DNA of 41,084 bases from Tranquillimonas alkanivorans (GCF_900115595.1 NZ_FOXA01000020.1:1-41084), one strand, 5' to 3'. Numbered from the stretch's first letter, positions 31,912 through 40,805 are shown. Made by a program: numbers and translations. Notes: generated by a model from the sequence alone, not told the origin.

Positions 31912-34101
31912 TCAGTCGAACTGGTGAAGCATTGCGCTGGTGCGCAGGAGTTTTCCCGCCAGCTCCGTGGCCATCATGCGGTGCCACAGGGCGGCGAGTT
32001 CCGGGTCGATCCGGAACAGGTTCTCCAGCTGCGCCGCACCCATGCGGTAGACCACCGCGTCCCCTTCGGCCACCACGTCCGCGCTCCGTGTCAGGCCGCT
32101 GTAGCCCGCGATCTCTCCGAGTATGGCCCCGGCGCGAAGCGAGCGTATGCGGAACCTGCCGCCGTCCGGCCCGGCGGTCTCGATCCTGAACCGGCCCGCA
32201 TCGACCACGAAGACGTCCGTGTCGGTTTGACCTTCGCGGATCAGGCGCGTGCCGCCGTTCACCTGTTCCCGCGACATCGTGGAAAGCAAGCGGCGCGCCG
32301 TGTCCTTCGAGCCGGAGAGCGCCGCGAGCGCGGATGCCGCGTTCTCGGGGCCGGGACCGGCGGGCATGTCCTCAAGCAGCGCGTCTTCGACGTGCTCGAG
32401 GGCGGCATCGGCGCACGCGGCCCTTTGGCGGAAGGCCCGGCTGCCGGTCGCGTCCGAGTGACGGTCGAACACGGCCGCCGTGGCCGCGTTCATGCCGGAG
32501 AGGATGAGGCGCGCTCCGTGGGTGGCGGCGTTGCGCTCCAGCTTGAGGAAACCGGCGAGCGCGGCTGCGTCCATGCCGCTCACGTGCTTGAAGTCGAGAA
32601 CGATGTAGCGCGGGGGATGGGTCGCCGAGAGCAGTCCACGGGCGCGGGCGATGACCTGCTCGATCGATCCGAAGAAGAGAAACCCCTGCAGCGCCAGCAC
32701 CTGTCCCCGATGGGCATGCAGGTCGAGCCACTCGCGTTCGCGCGGCCCCCGGTCCACCGCGCTGCTCCGCCGCGACAGGTCCGCCGCGGCGGCGATCACC
32801 GGGAGCCGTGCATAGGTGACGGCGAAGATGGCGATGGCAGCAAGCAGGCCGAAACCGATCGCCGTCAGCATCCCGAACGTCGCCGAAACCAGGATGATGA
32901 AGCCGCTCAGGAACCAATCCGTCCGGGGCAAGAGGCGTCTCTGCGCGCCGAACCAGCTCCAGAAGATGGTGGCGCCGATACTAAGCAGCAGCCCGGCCGC
33001 GATGAAGCGCGGGGTGAGGGCGATGACAGGCCCGACCGCCAGAATGCCCAGAAGCAGGGTCCCGCTGCTCGCGATCGGGGCGATCCTGCTTCGGGCGCCG
33101 AAGGCTTTGGCGACGATCGCCGAACTCGACGCTGCGTAGCAGACGCTTCCGCCCAGTGCCCCCACAACGAGGTTCGCAACGCCCGTGCGAAAGAGCGTGC
33201 GCCGGGTGTCGATGTCGGAACTCAGGACAAGTTCGATCCCGCTCATGTTCAGGATCATGCTCATCACCGCAACCAGGGCTGCGGCCGCGATGACAGGTCC
33301 GAACGAGATCAGGAGGTCCGGCGCCAGGCCCAGCACCGCGCCTGCACCGAAGGCGGGATCAGGGTGCGCGGCACCTGGCCGAAACAAAATGCCGCTGGCG
33401 CGCGCCTCCTCGATGCCGATGCCGCTCAGCCCGAGGACACCGAAGAAGGTGCACGCCGCCAGGCCGAGGCAAAGGAGGGGCCCCACGCCGCGTCGCCACC
33501 TCCCCGCGAGCAAGAGCGCCCCGGCCAGTACCACGGCCGCCCCTACGTTCAGGAGTCGTAAACCGTCTGTTCCGGCGGGATCGCGCAGCATTTCCTGAAG
33601 ATCCGGCGCGACCAGCCGGACCGCCGCTATCATCAGCAGAAGCCCCGTGCTGGCGAGAAAGCCGGTCGCCACCGGGTAAGGCATGAGCCGCACGATCCGC
33701 CCAAGATCGAAGACGGACAGAAGGATCATTGCCGTCCCCGCAACGAGGGCCGTCAGCCCGAGCAGCGTGAACACGGCGACAGGAGACGCCGAAGCCTCGG
33801 TCGCCGCGACGATTGCCGGCATCAATACGGCCACCGGCGCGATATGCGTTCCGACGAAGACCAGTTTCGGCGAGTCGCGCGCGAGCAGGACAGCCGCGGT
33901 CCCCACAAGTCCGGCGAACAGAAACAGCGCCGCGCCCGTCGTGCCGCCCGACGAGGCCGGCCCGGAAAACACGAGCGTGGACAGCGCCACCGCGCTGCCG
34001 ATCTGGTTCAGTCCGATGACGATTCCCGCGGCGAGGCCGGCGCCGGAGCCCTGCATCATCGGCCAAGACAGCGCCGAGGGCGCAGGCGGATACGTTCTCA
34101 C
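31912..34101 (-). CDS. SulP-family anion transporter with STAS and C-terminal cNMP-binding domain
   Basis: About 729 residues. The first 430 or so form a SulP membrane domain with many hydrophobic helices (ALSTLVFSGPASSGG, FVGTHIAPVAVLMP, LMPYPVATGFLASTG). A STAS domain follows (YIVLDFKHVSGMDAAALAGF), then a cyclic-nucleotide-binding beta-roll whose cassette reads GAILGEIAGYSGLTRSADVV with the Glu and Arg-Ser pair kept. SulP carriers move sulfate, bicarbonate or dicarboxylates across the inner membrane; the last domain implies gating or allostery by a cyclic nucleotide. The GTG at 34101 is preferred because GGGAGG stands just before it; a GTG eight codons upstream is possible. It lies in the same island as a nucleotidyl cyclase and a Crp protein. 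Confidence 0.9.
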   Translation of the reverse strand: MRTYPPAPSALSWPMMQGSGAGLAAGIVIGLNQIGSAVALSTLVFSGPASSGGTTGAALFLFAGLVGTAAVLLARDSPKLVFVGTHIAPVAVLMPAIVAATEASASPVAVFTLLGLTALVAGTAMILLSVFDLGRIVRLMPYPVATGFLASTGLLLMIAAVRLVAPDLQEMLRDPAGTDGLRLLNVGAAVVLAGALLLAGRWRRGVGPLLCLGLAACTFFGVLGLSGIGIEEARASGILFRPGAAHPDPAFGAGAVLGLAPDLLISFGPVIAAAALVAVMSMILNMSGIELVLSSDIDTRRTLFRTGVANLVVGALGGSVCYAASSSAIVAKAFGARSRIAPIASSGTLLLGILAVGPVIALTPRFIAAGLLLSIGATIFWSWFGAQRRLLPRTDWFLSGFIILVSATFGMLTAIGFGLLAAIAIFAVTYARLPVIAAAADLSRRSSAVDRGPREREWLDLHAHRGQVLALQGFLFFGSIEQVIARARGLLSATHPPRYIVLDFKHVSGMDAAALAGFLKLERNAATHGARLILSGMNAATAAVFDRHSDATGSRAFRQRAACADAALEHVEDALLEDMPAGPGPENAASALAALSGSKDTARRLLSTMSREQVNGGTRLIREGQTDTDVFVVDAGRFRIETAGPDGGRFRIRSLRAGAILGEIAGYSGLTRSADVVAEGDAVVYRMGAAQLENLFRIDPELAALWHRMMATELAGKLLRTSAMLHQFD

Positions 34102-34308
34102 CGGACCTCCCGGAACGAGGGACACTCACGCAGACCCGGATCGTAGTCCACGCGGAGAAGTTCGCACAACCTGCGACCGCGATGGCCGCGCTTTCTCCGA
34201 ACGAATTGCGGGAGGCTTTGCGCGAGTCATGGAGCTGTGAGAGCATCGGCGAGCCGCGCGCGACTGCGCCCCATTCCGGGCCTCCGGCGGCAATTAGGGA
34301 GGAAACTT

Positions 34309-35547
34309 ATGAAGCGACTCTTATTCGTGGCAACAGCCATCGCTCCGTCGCTGGCCTTCGCGCAAGAGCAAGGCCCGCAGCCGGACACCGCGATGAGCTA
34401 CGGGCAGCGCCCGTATTACCTGATCGACAAGATGGAGGATGGCCCGCTGAAGGAGAAGCTGGCCTCTTGCATGGGGCAAACGCCGCAGCGCACGGCGTTC
34501 TCGGTCGGGCACCGCGGCGCGCCGCTGATGTTCCCCGAGCACACGGTCCAGTCGAACCGGGCAGCCGCGCGGCAGGGCGCGGGCATTCTGGAGTGCGACG
34601 TCACCTTCACCGCCGACAAGGAACTCGTCTGCCGCCACGCGCAGAACGACCTCCACACCACGACCAACATCCTGGTCACGGACTTGGCCGAGAGGTGCAC
34701 CCAGCCCTTCACCGCCGCCACGCCCGACGGGGGCGCCACGGCCGAGTGCCGGACCTCGGACATCACGCTGGCCGAGTTCCGCACGTTGCAGCCCAAGATG
34801 GACGCCGCCGACACCACGGCCGAAACGCCGCAGGAATACCTAGGCGGCACCGCTCCGTGGCGCACCGAGCTTTACACCGATGGGGCGGAGCTGATGACCC
34901 ACGCCGAATCTATCGAGCTTTTCCGCTCGCTCGGCGCGAAATTCACCCCCGAGCTCAAGTCGCCGTCGGTCGAGATGCCCTTCGACGGCTTCAGCCAGGA
35001 GGACTATGCCCAGAAGCTGATCGAAGAGTACAAGGCCGCCGATGTGCCGCCCGCCGACGTCTGGCCGCAGTCGTTCAACCTGGACGACGTGCGCTACTGG
35101 ATCGAGAACGAGCCCGAGTTCGGTGCGCAGGCGGTTTACCTCGATGACCGCTACGATGTGCCCGAGGGCGACGGTGGGATCGTCGACCCGAACGATCCCG
35201 CGACGTTCCAGCCCTCGATGCAGGAACTGGCGGACATGGGCGTGAACTACATCGCGCCGCCGATGTGGATGCTGGTGACGCTGGATGATGCGGGCAAGAT
35301 TGTGCCTTCCGCCTATGCCGAGGCGGCGAACGACGCCGGGCTGAACATCATCACCTGGACGCTCGAACGCTCGGGCCCGCTGGCGAACGGAGGCGGCTGG
35401 TACTTCCAGTCGGTCGAGGACGCGATCGACAGCGACGCCGACTACTTCACCATGCTCGACGTTCTGGCGCAGGACGTGGGCGTGGCCGGCGTGTTCTCGG
35501 ACTGGCCGGCGACGGTGACCTACTACGCCAATTGCCACGGCCTATGA
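34309..35547 (+). CDS. Periplasmic glycerophosphodiester phosphodiesterase
   Basis: A 412-residue secreted GDPD that hydrolyses glycerophosphodiesters to glycerol-3-phosphate and an alcohol. The signal peptide is about 18 residues ([19 protein letters not shown]). Catalytic text is [13 protein letters not shown] with His68, Arg69 and Glu77, then [20 protein letters not shown] with Glu95, Asp97 and His110, and FTPELKSP later. It belongs to the long (about 400-residue) GDPD type. The ATG at 34309 follows AGGGAGGAAAC. It is convergent with the phn-type transporter operon and shares a terminator with it; liberated phosphate esters may be what that transporter takes up. Confidence 0.92.
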   Translation: MKRLLFVATAIAPSLAFAQEQGPQPDTAMSYGQRPYYLIDKMEDGPLKEKLASCMGQTPQRTAFSVGHRGAPLMFPEHTVQSNRAAARQGAGILECDVTFTADKELVCRHAQNDLHTTTNILVTDLAERCTQPFTAATPDGGATAECRTSDITLAEFRTLQPKMDAADTTAETPQEYLGGTAPWRTELYTDGAELMTHAESIELFRSLGAKFTPELKSPSVEMPFDGFSQEDYAQKLIEEYKAADVPPADVWPQSFNLDDVRYWIENEPEFGAQAVYLDDRYDVPEGDGGIVDPNDPATFQPSMQELADMGVNYIAPPMWMLVTLDDAGKIVPSAYAEAANDAGLNIITWTLERSGPLANGGGWYFQSVEDAIDSDADYFTMLDVLAQDVGVAGVFSDWPATVTYYANCHGL

Positions 35548-35549
35548 TG

Positions 35550-35581
35550 AAAAAAGGCGCGGTGCCCGAGGGCGCCGCGCC
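35550..35581. terminator. Bidirectional terminator between GDPD and phnE
   Basis: Stem GGCGCGGTGCC (35556-35566) with GGCGCCGCGCC (35571-35581), one G-T pair. Six A residues precede it, giving a T6 tract for the minus-strand phn operon. The plus side is followed by AGTTCTTTC, moderately T-rich, for the GDPD gene. Confidence 0.8.
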
Positions 35582-35611
35582 AGTTCTTTCACAAGGTCTT
35601 CGGCCTGCTGG

Positions 35612-36415
35612 TCAGAGAATGCGGCGGCGCAGGAAGGCCGAGACGATCTCGCCCAGGATCACCAGAACCAGAATGGCCAGCAGCACGGTCGCGGCCTCGG
35701 GCCAGTTGAAGGTGTCGATGGCGCCCTGCAGGATGATGCCGATGCCTCCCGCTCCGACCAGGCCCAGCACGGTGGACTCGCGCAGGTTGATGTCCCAGCG
35801 CAGGATGCTGACGGCCCAGAAGGTCGGCATGACCTGCGGGACGATGGCATAGGCGATGATCTTGAACCGCGACGCGCCGGTGGCTTCCAGCGCCTCGACC
35901 GGGCGCTTGTCGATCTCTTCGATCGCCTCGCCCAGCAGCTTGCCGATGAACCCGATCGAGCGGAACATGATCGCCACGATGCCCGCAACGATGCCAGGGC
36001 CGAAGATGGCCACGAACAACAGCGCCCAGATGATCGTGTTGATCGACCGCGACGACACCAGGATGAACCGGCCGAGCCACAGCGTGGCTCGGTTCGGCGT
36101 GGTGTTCTGCGCCGCAAGATAGGCCACGGGGAGCGAGATCAGGACGGCGAACGCGGTGGCGATGGTGGCGATGTTCACCGTCTCCCACAGCACCCACAGG
36201 ATGGTGTCCAGGTTCGTCGGGTCCGGCGGGATCATCCGGCCGAACAGGTCGCCCATCTGCACCGGCGCGTCCCAGACCCAGGCCCAGATCACGTCGATGC
36301 TGCCGAGCGCCCAGCCCACGGCAAGCGCGCCCAGCAGGAACATGGCATAGCGCTGCATACGCTGGCGCGGGGTGAAGCGGGCCCAATCGTCCCGGTGAAG
36401 GTCTGAAAGTGTCAT
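35612..36415 (-). CDS. phnE: Phosphonate-type ABC transporter permease (second PhnE)
   Basis: A 267-residue inner-membrane permease with about six helices. The ABC permease loop is EALEATGASRFKIIAYAIVPQVMP, and LRESTVLGLVGAGGIGIILQ near the end is typical PhnE text. It overlaps the first phnE by ATGA, so the two permeases are coupled and probably form a heterodimer. Last gene of the operon, followed by a strong terminator. Confidence 0.92.
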   Translation of the reverse strand: MTLSDLHRDDWARFTPRQRMQRYAMFLLGALAVGWALGSIDVIWAWVWDAPVQMGDLFGRMIPPDPTNLDTILWVLWETVNIATIATAFAVLISLPVAYLAAQNTTPNRATLWLGRFILVSSRSINTIIWALLFVAIFGPGIVAGIVAIMFRSIGFIGKLLGEAIEEIDKRPVEALEATGASRFKIIAYAIVPQVMPTFWAVSILRWDINLRESTVLGLVGAGGIGIILQGAIDTFNWPEAATVLLAILVLVILGEIVSAFLRRRIL

Positions 36416-37203
36416 ATCCGCTTCCTGATCTGCCCGCTCACGGCTTCCGAGACGAGGATCACGCCGACGATCACCATGGTGATGGCGAGGGCGAAGTCAT
36501 AATCGTAGCGCCCGAAGGCGTTGGCCAGGGTCGAGCCGATGCCGCCCGCGCCGACGATGCCCACCACGGCCGAGGCCCGCAGGTTGCTGTCGAGCTGATA
36601 GATCGTCAGCCCGATCTGGCGCGGCATGATCTGGGGGAAGATGGCGTAGAACAGCGTCGAGAGGTACGGCGCGCCGGCGGCGCGCATCGCCTCGACCTGC
36701 CCGAAATCGATCTCCTCGATCCGCTCGGCCAGCATCTTGGCGACGAAGCCGATGGAATAGACAACCAGCGTCAGCACACCCGCGAACGGGCCGAAGCCCA
36801 CTGCCTTGACGAAGATGATCGCCACGATCACGGGATGGAAGCTGCGTGCGATGATGATCAGCGCCCGGCCCAGGTAGTAGATCGGCAGGGGCGAGATGTT
36901 GCGTGCCGCCATGAAAGCGATCGGGATCGACAGCAGCACGCCGCCGAATGTGGCGAGGATCGCGATCTTGAGGCTTTCGAGGAACCCGTCGATCAGCAGC
37001 CCGCTGCGCGCGAAGCTCGGCGGAAACGCCCCGCCGAAGATGCGTTGGGCACGCTCCAGGCCCTCGGCCACCCGCGCCCAGTCGATGGGCAGCGTCGCGA
37101 TGGTCCAAAGCACGTAAACCCCGACGCCCAGATAAACGGCCCACCGCAGGATCGGGTTGGCGATGAACGGCGGGCGATGCCAGGTGTCGCGCGCCGTGCT
37201 CAT
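36412..37203 (-). CDS. phnE: Phosphonate-type ABC transporter permease (first PhnE)
   Basis: A 263-residue permease with a layout matching its neighbour: IPIAFMAARNISPLPIYY, EAMRAAGAPYLSTLFYAIFP as the coupling loop, and SNLRASAVVGIVGAGGIGST. It differs enough from the second PhnE to be an old duplication. It begins in an ATGA overlap with phnC. Confidence 0.92.
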   Translation of the reverse strand: MSTARDTWHRPPFIANPILRWAVYLGVGVYVLWTIATLPIDWARVAEGLERAQRIFGGAFPPSFARSGLLIDGFLESLKIAILATFGGVLLSIPIAFMAARNISPLPIYYLGRALIIIARSFHPVIVAIIFVKAVGFGPFAGVLTLVVYSIGFVAKMLAERIEEIDFGQVEAMRAAGAPYLSTLFYAIFPQIMPRQIGLTIYQLDSNLRASAVVGIVGAGGIGSTLANAFGRYDYDFALAITMVIVGVILVSEAVSGQIRKRI

Positions 37204-37985
37204 GACGCCTCCCGCATCTCGCCCGGCGTGCCCGCGCGGTCGGCGGCGGGGCTGCCGGAATAGATCTTGTCCATCGCGTCCTGATCTAGCTTCTCGGGCA
37301 GGTCGTCGAAGATGATCCGGCCGTAGCGCATGCCGACGATCCGGTCGGTGTATTCCTTGGCCTCCGCCACGTTGTGGATGTTGATCAGCACTGGCAGCTT
37401 CAGCTCGCCCGCCAGATCGCGCAGCAGGCCCATGATCTGCTCGGACGTCTTCGGGTCGAGCGACGCGGTCGGTTCGTCCGCCAGCAGGATCTCGGGCTTC
37501 TGCATCAGTGCCCGGACCACGCCCACGCGCTGGCGCTCGCCGCCCGACAGCTCGTCGGCGCGCTTGTCTGCGTAGTGTGCGATGCCTACCCGCTCCATCA
37601 ACTCATAGGCGCGGCGGATGTCCTCCTTGGGATAGCGCCGCATGACCGCCGCCCAGGTCGAGATGTATCCCAGCCGTCCGGACTGCACGTTTTCCATGAC
37701 CGTCAGGCGGTCGACCAGGTTGAAGCCCTGGAACACCATGCCGATCTTGCGCCGGGCGGCGCGCAGTTCGCGACCCCGAAGTTTGGTCAGTTCCGTGCCG
37801 TTCAGCACGATGCTGCCCGAACTCGGCTCCACCAGACGGTTGATGCAGCGCAGAAGCGTGCTCTTGCCCGCGCCGGATGAGCCGATGATCGAGACGACGC
37901 TTTCGCCTTCGATCGTCAGGTTTAGGTTTTTCAGGACCGGGTCGCCGCTGCCGTAGCGTTTGACCAGTTCGGTGATCTTCAGCAT
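37200..37985 (-). CDS. phnC: Phosphonate-type ABC transporter ATPase, PhnC
   Basis: A 261-residue ATPase. Walker A is GSSGAGKSTLLRCINRL, the signature is LSGGERQRV and Walker B is ILLADEPTASLDP, followed by HNVAEAKEYTDRIVGMRYGR, typical of PhnC. The ATG at 37985 is chosen for the conserved MLKITELVKRYG opening. A hairpin (CCCGGCC / GGCCGGG, 38006-38025) lies between it and phnD, which may raise binding-protein levels over ATPase. No C-P lyase genes are in the window, so the cargo may be a phosphonate or another phosphorus compound. Confidence 0.93.
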   Translation of the reverse strand: MLKITELVKRYGSGDPVLKNLNLTIEGESVVSIIGSSGAGKSTLLRCINRLVEPSSGSIVLNGTELTKLRGRELRAARRKIGMVFQGFNLVDRLTVMENVQSGRLGYISTWAAVMRRYPKEDIRRAYELMERVGIAHYADKRADELSGGERQRVGVVRALMQKPEILLADEPTASLDPKTSEQIMGLLRDLAGELKLPVLINIHNVAEAKEYTDRIVGMRYGRIIFDDLPEKLDQDAMDKIYSGSPAADRAGTPGEMREAS

Positions 37986-38043
37986 CTGGATCTCTCTGTT
38001 GCGGACCCGGCCTGTCCCGGCCGGGCCCATTGTCGTTGCCGGA

Positions 38044-39024
38044 TTATTCCGCCGCCAGGCCCTCGGGCGTGTACTCGACGCCGTTGGCTTTCTGGATCTG
38101 GCGGATGACGGCCCACTGATCTTCGTAGGTGATCGGGATGAACTTACTCACGCCCGTGAATTCCTCACCCAGGGCGGTGCCCTCGAAGTCGAACGAGAAG
38201 AACGCCTCTTCGATCTTGTCCTTCAGCTCGGGCGCCAGATCGTGGGCATAGGTGTACGAGGTCGTCGGGAACGGGTCGCTTTCCCAAACCAGGCGTACGT
38301 CCTCGGGGTCGTAGAGATCGCGCTCGGCCATCCGCTCGACCACCTCCGAGGCCACCGGAGCGGCGTCATAGTCGCCGGCAACCACGCCCAGCATCGACTG
38401 GTCGTGCGAGCCGGAATACGTGACCTCGTAGTCCTCGCCCGGCACCACGCCGAGGTCCGGGAACAGCGCGCGCGGCGCAAGGTTGCCCGAGTTCGAGGTC
38501 GGCGAGGTATGCGCCACGCGCTTGCCGGCCAGGTCGGCGGGTTCCTGAATGTCGCTGTCGGCCTGGGTGTAAAGCTGCAGCGTGTAGCCGAAGCGGCCGT
38601 CGTCGCCGCCCATGATCGCGAAGGGCACCGCGCCGGCGAGGTTCACGGCATAGGGGGTCGGGCCCGTCGAGAAGCCGGCGATGTGCAGGCGGCCCGAGCG
38701 CATCGCCTCGACCTCGGCCGAGTTCGACTGCACGGCGAAGAACTGCACGTCCTTGCCCGTGACCTCTTCCAGGTGCTCGATGAACGGCTCCCAGATGTCT
38801 TCATAGATGGCCGGATCCTCGACCGGGGTATATGCGAAGACCAGCGTGCCGGGATCGCGCAGCTCGCTTTCGTCCGCGGGCGCGTCGGCGACAAGGTCAC
38901 CGTTGGTGTCGCAATACATCGCGTCGAGCTGGCCGCGCTCGCAGTCTTCCTGCGCGAACGCCGACGTTGCCGAAAGCGCCACGGCCGCGGCCAGCGCTCC
39001 GCCGCTCAGAATGATGTCCTTCAT
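38044..39024 (-). CDS. phnD: Phosphonate-type ABC transporter substrate-binding protein, PhnD
   Basis: A 326-residue periplasmic receptor with a signal peptide of about 24 residues (SATSAFAQE). PhnD-family text is TLVFAYTPVEDP, TGPTPYAVNLAGAVP and the ligand-loop region VAHTSPTSNSGNLAP followed by SGSHDQSMLGVVAGDYDAAPVA. The start at 39024 follows GGAGGAAAG. First gene of the phnDCEE operon, transcribed away from the DeoR gene, with a symmetrical 27-bp dyad exactly half-way between the two start codons. Confidence 0.93.
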   Translation of the reverse strand: MKDIILSGGALAAAVALSATSAFAQEDCERGQLDAMYCDTNGDLVADAPADESELRDPGTLVFAYTPVEDPAIYEDIWEPFIEHLEEVTGKDVQFFAVQSNSAEVEAMRSGRLHIAGFSTGPTPYAVNLAGAVPFAIMGGDDGRFGYTLQLYTQADSDIQEPADLAGKRVAHTSPTSNSGNLAPRALFPDLGVVPGEDYEVTYSGSHDQSMLGVVAGDYDAAPVASEVVERMAERDLYDPEDVRLVWESDPFPTTSYTYAHDLAPELKDKIEEAFFSFDFEGTALGEEFTGVSKFIPITYEDQWAVIRQIQKANGVEYTPEGLAAE

Positions 39025-39091
39025 CGGGTCTTTCCTCCTCCGTTGTCGATTTGTCCGGCTGCGAAAGCAGCCTTCGCGGGCTAGGACAGCA

Positions 39092-39118
39092 TCGAATGTT
39101 GCGACTTGCAACAACCGA
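39092..39118. promoter_or_regulatory. 27-bp dyad, probable DeoR/GlpR operator
   Basis: TCG-N2-TGTTGC-N5-GCAACA-N2-CGA, perfectly symmetric around base 39105, which is 81 bases from both the phnD and deoR start codons. The spacing and symmetry fit an operator controlling both directions. A separate GGCTGC-GAAA-GCAGCC hairpin lies at 39057-39072 in the phnD leader. Confidence 0.65.
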
Positions 39119-39185
39119 GCGTGGAAAACGTGCATCTTTCCCACTATGGTCGCCGCGAACCCGGGGTTTCGCAGAACCGTTATGA

Positions 39186-40034
39186 ATGGCTGACTTCAGT
39201 AATTTCGACCGAAGGCTCCGCAAGAGTGAGCGGCGCGAGCGGATTCTGCTCGACCTGAAGCTCCAGCCACACGTGCGAATTTCGGACCTCGCCGTTCGTT
39301 TCGGCGTCACCACGGAAACCATCCGGCGTGATATCGAGGATCTCAGCAGGGATGGCCTTTTGCACCGCGCCTACGGAGGCGCCTCGGCACCCTTTCCCGG
39401 CAGCCATCGGCACCTCGACGACCGCCGGAAAGAGCGCCTTGCCGAACGCGAGGAGATTGCGAGGGCGGCAGCCTCGCTGATCGAAGAGGGCGAAACGCTG
39501 ATGATCGACGCCGGCGCGACGACCCTGGCGCTGGCTCAGGTGTTGGCATACTCGTCGAAGTCTCTGACCGCCCTGACGAACAGCGTGCAGGTGGCAATGT
39601 CGCTCGGCCGGAACGCGAACGCGCGGGTACTCCTCGCACCCGGGCGCTTCATGGTCGAAGAGGCCGCAACTGTCGGCACCGAAACGGCCGATTTCATCGG
39701 CCGGTACAACGCCGATCGCTGTTTCATTGGCGCCTCCGGGATTGCCGTGCCCGGAGTGACCGAGGCGATCGATGAATTCGCGCCGGTAAAGCGGGCGATG
39801 CTGCGTCAGTGCCGCCAGCGGTATCTCCTTGTCGACTCTAGCAAGTTCTCCCGCGTGGACTTCTCGGTTGTAGACGGGCTTGAGTGGCTGACGGCGGTTC
39901 TTTCGGACCGTCATCCGGAAGGCGAACTGGCCAGAGCGCTGGACCGGGCCGATGTCGATGTGATCTCGACCGGCGACGATCCTCTCCCTGAAGCGGAAGA
40001 GCAGAACGCTGCAGCCTCGGCAGGGCCCCCGTGA
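39186..40034 (+). CDS. DeoR/GlpR-family transcription regulator
   Basis: A 282-residue regulator. The N-terminal helix-turn-helix reads VRISDLAVRFGVTTETIRRD followed by GLLHRAYGGA, the DeoR signature. The sensor domain contains IDAGATTLALAQ and the sugar-phosphate-binding DSSKF text. DeoR-family proteins respond to phosphorylated sugars or glycerol-3-phosphate, a product of the nearby GDPD. It is divergent from phnDCEE with a clear dyad between them. The start ATG at 39186 lacks a strong ribosome-binding site. Last intact chromosomal gene before the insertion-sequence debris. Confidence 0.9.
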   Translation: MADFSNFDRRLRKSERRERILLDLKLQPHVRISDLAVRFGVTTETIRRDIEDLSRDGLLHRAYGGASAPFPGSHRHLDDRRKERLAEREEIARAAASLIEEGETLMIDAGATTLALAQVLAYSSKSLTALTNSVQVAMSLGRNANARVLLAPGRFMVEEAATVGTETADFIGRYNADRCFIGASGIAVPGVTEAIDEFAPVKRAMLRQCRQRYLLVDSSKFSRVDFSVVDGLEWLTAVLSDRHPEGELARALDRADVDVISTGDDPLPEAEEQNAAASAGPP

Positions 40035-40573
40035 AGCGGCCACGCACGGGCGGCAAAACAACATGCGGACGAAGCGGACTTGAGGGTGACCCGGCACTTC
40101 ACTCCGCACAACGACGGCAGGAAGGCGAGGTGACCGGCGCCCCCGCGGCTTGCTGCGCGGCCGGGGCACGACCACCCGGCGACCGAGGGCCGACCAGCAG
40201 GCGTTTCACCATTTCCATGAGTTGATCATTGGAGAACGTGTGTGGATGCCCCCTGTTGGCAGGCGTGATCTTCGGTCTTTCGGCGGGGTCTTCGATCGGA
40301 CGTGTGTCAGGCCTCTGAACGTGGCCTTCCATGACGCCACGGGCCGGTTCTCTGATTGCGGCCTTGTCAAGTTGGGAAGCAGTTCGTCCGTCCAGGGTCA
40401 TGGTTCTCTTCGAGGTCGCGTGGTTTGCGCCTCAGCATGGTGTCCGGTGGCGGTCGTCTCCGATGTATGGATTGGGTTGTGCAGAATGCTCCGCATCCCA
40501 TCGGCCCGCGCGAGATCGACCAACCTCCGCCCCTTCGGGACTTCGCTTCCCGCCGCCGGGGCGGGAATCCAGG
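40035..40573. other. Gene-poor region between deoR and insertion sequences
   Basis: About 540 bases with lower coding character than the rest. The only plausible frame is listed separately (40099-40401, minus). I see no tRNA-like sequence or att-type repeat. Confidence 0.4.
40099..40401 (-). CDS. Possible small hypothetical protein (100 aa)
   Basis: Open frame starting MTLDGRTASQLDKAAIREPA with GAAGAGAACC before the ATG. The first 65 residues look like ordinary coding sequence, while the last 30 are Pro/Ala/Gly-rich and less convincing, as if the original 3' end was lost. No family recognised. It may be a leftover of the mobile-element insertions next door. Confidence 0.3.
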   Translation of the reverse strand: MTLDGRTASQLDKAAIREPARGVMEGHVQRPDTRPIEDPAERPKITPANRGHPHTFSNDQLMEMVKRLLVGPRSPGGRAPAAQQAAGAPVTSPSCRRCAE

Positions 40574-40795
40574 TCAGGCTATGGCCTCCTCTTTCCATTT
40601 GAACTCGGTTTCGTTCTTCCACAATGTCAGCATCAGCACCGCGAGCTTCCGTGCGGTTGCAACGGCCGCCTTGGCAAATCCCCGTCGTCCAGCAAGTCGA
40701 AGCGCCCATCTCTTCAACGCCGAGAACTTCTGCACCCGACCGAGCAAGGTCGTCGCCGCCTTGAACAGCAGTGAACTGCCCCGTTCGAGTGGTCC
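40574..40795 (-). pseudogene. IS110-family transposase, C-terminal remnant
   Basis: The last 70 or so residues of an IS110-type transposase: FKAATTLLGRVQKFSALKRW, then LRLAGRRGFAKAAVATARKL and LWKNETEFKWK, the usual C-terminal end of this family with the conserved Ala-Arg-Lys-Leu-Ala and Glu-Phe-x-Trp text. The N-terminal DEDD nuclease part and the middle are absent; instead the frame runs into the IS3 element at about 40800. Remnant, not active. Confidence 0.75.
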
Positions 40796-40805
40796 AGGTT
40801 GATTG

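Noticed and set aside
40150-40774. Overlapping plus-strand frames opposite the small hypothetical gene and the IS110 remnant
   Set aside because: They lie over the IS110 C-terminal coding sequence on the other strand and have no family features.
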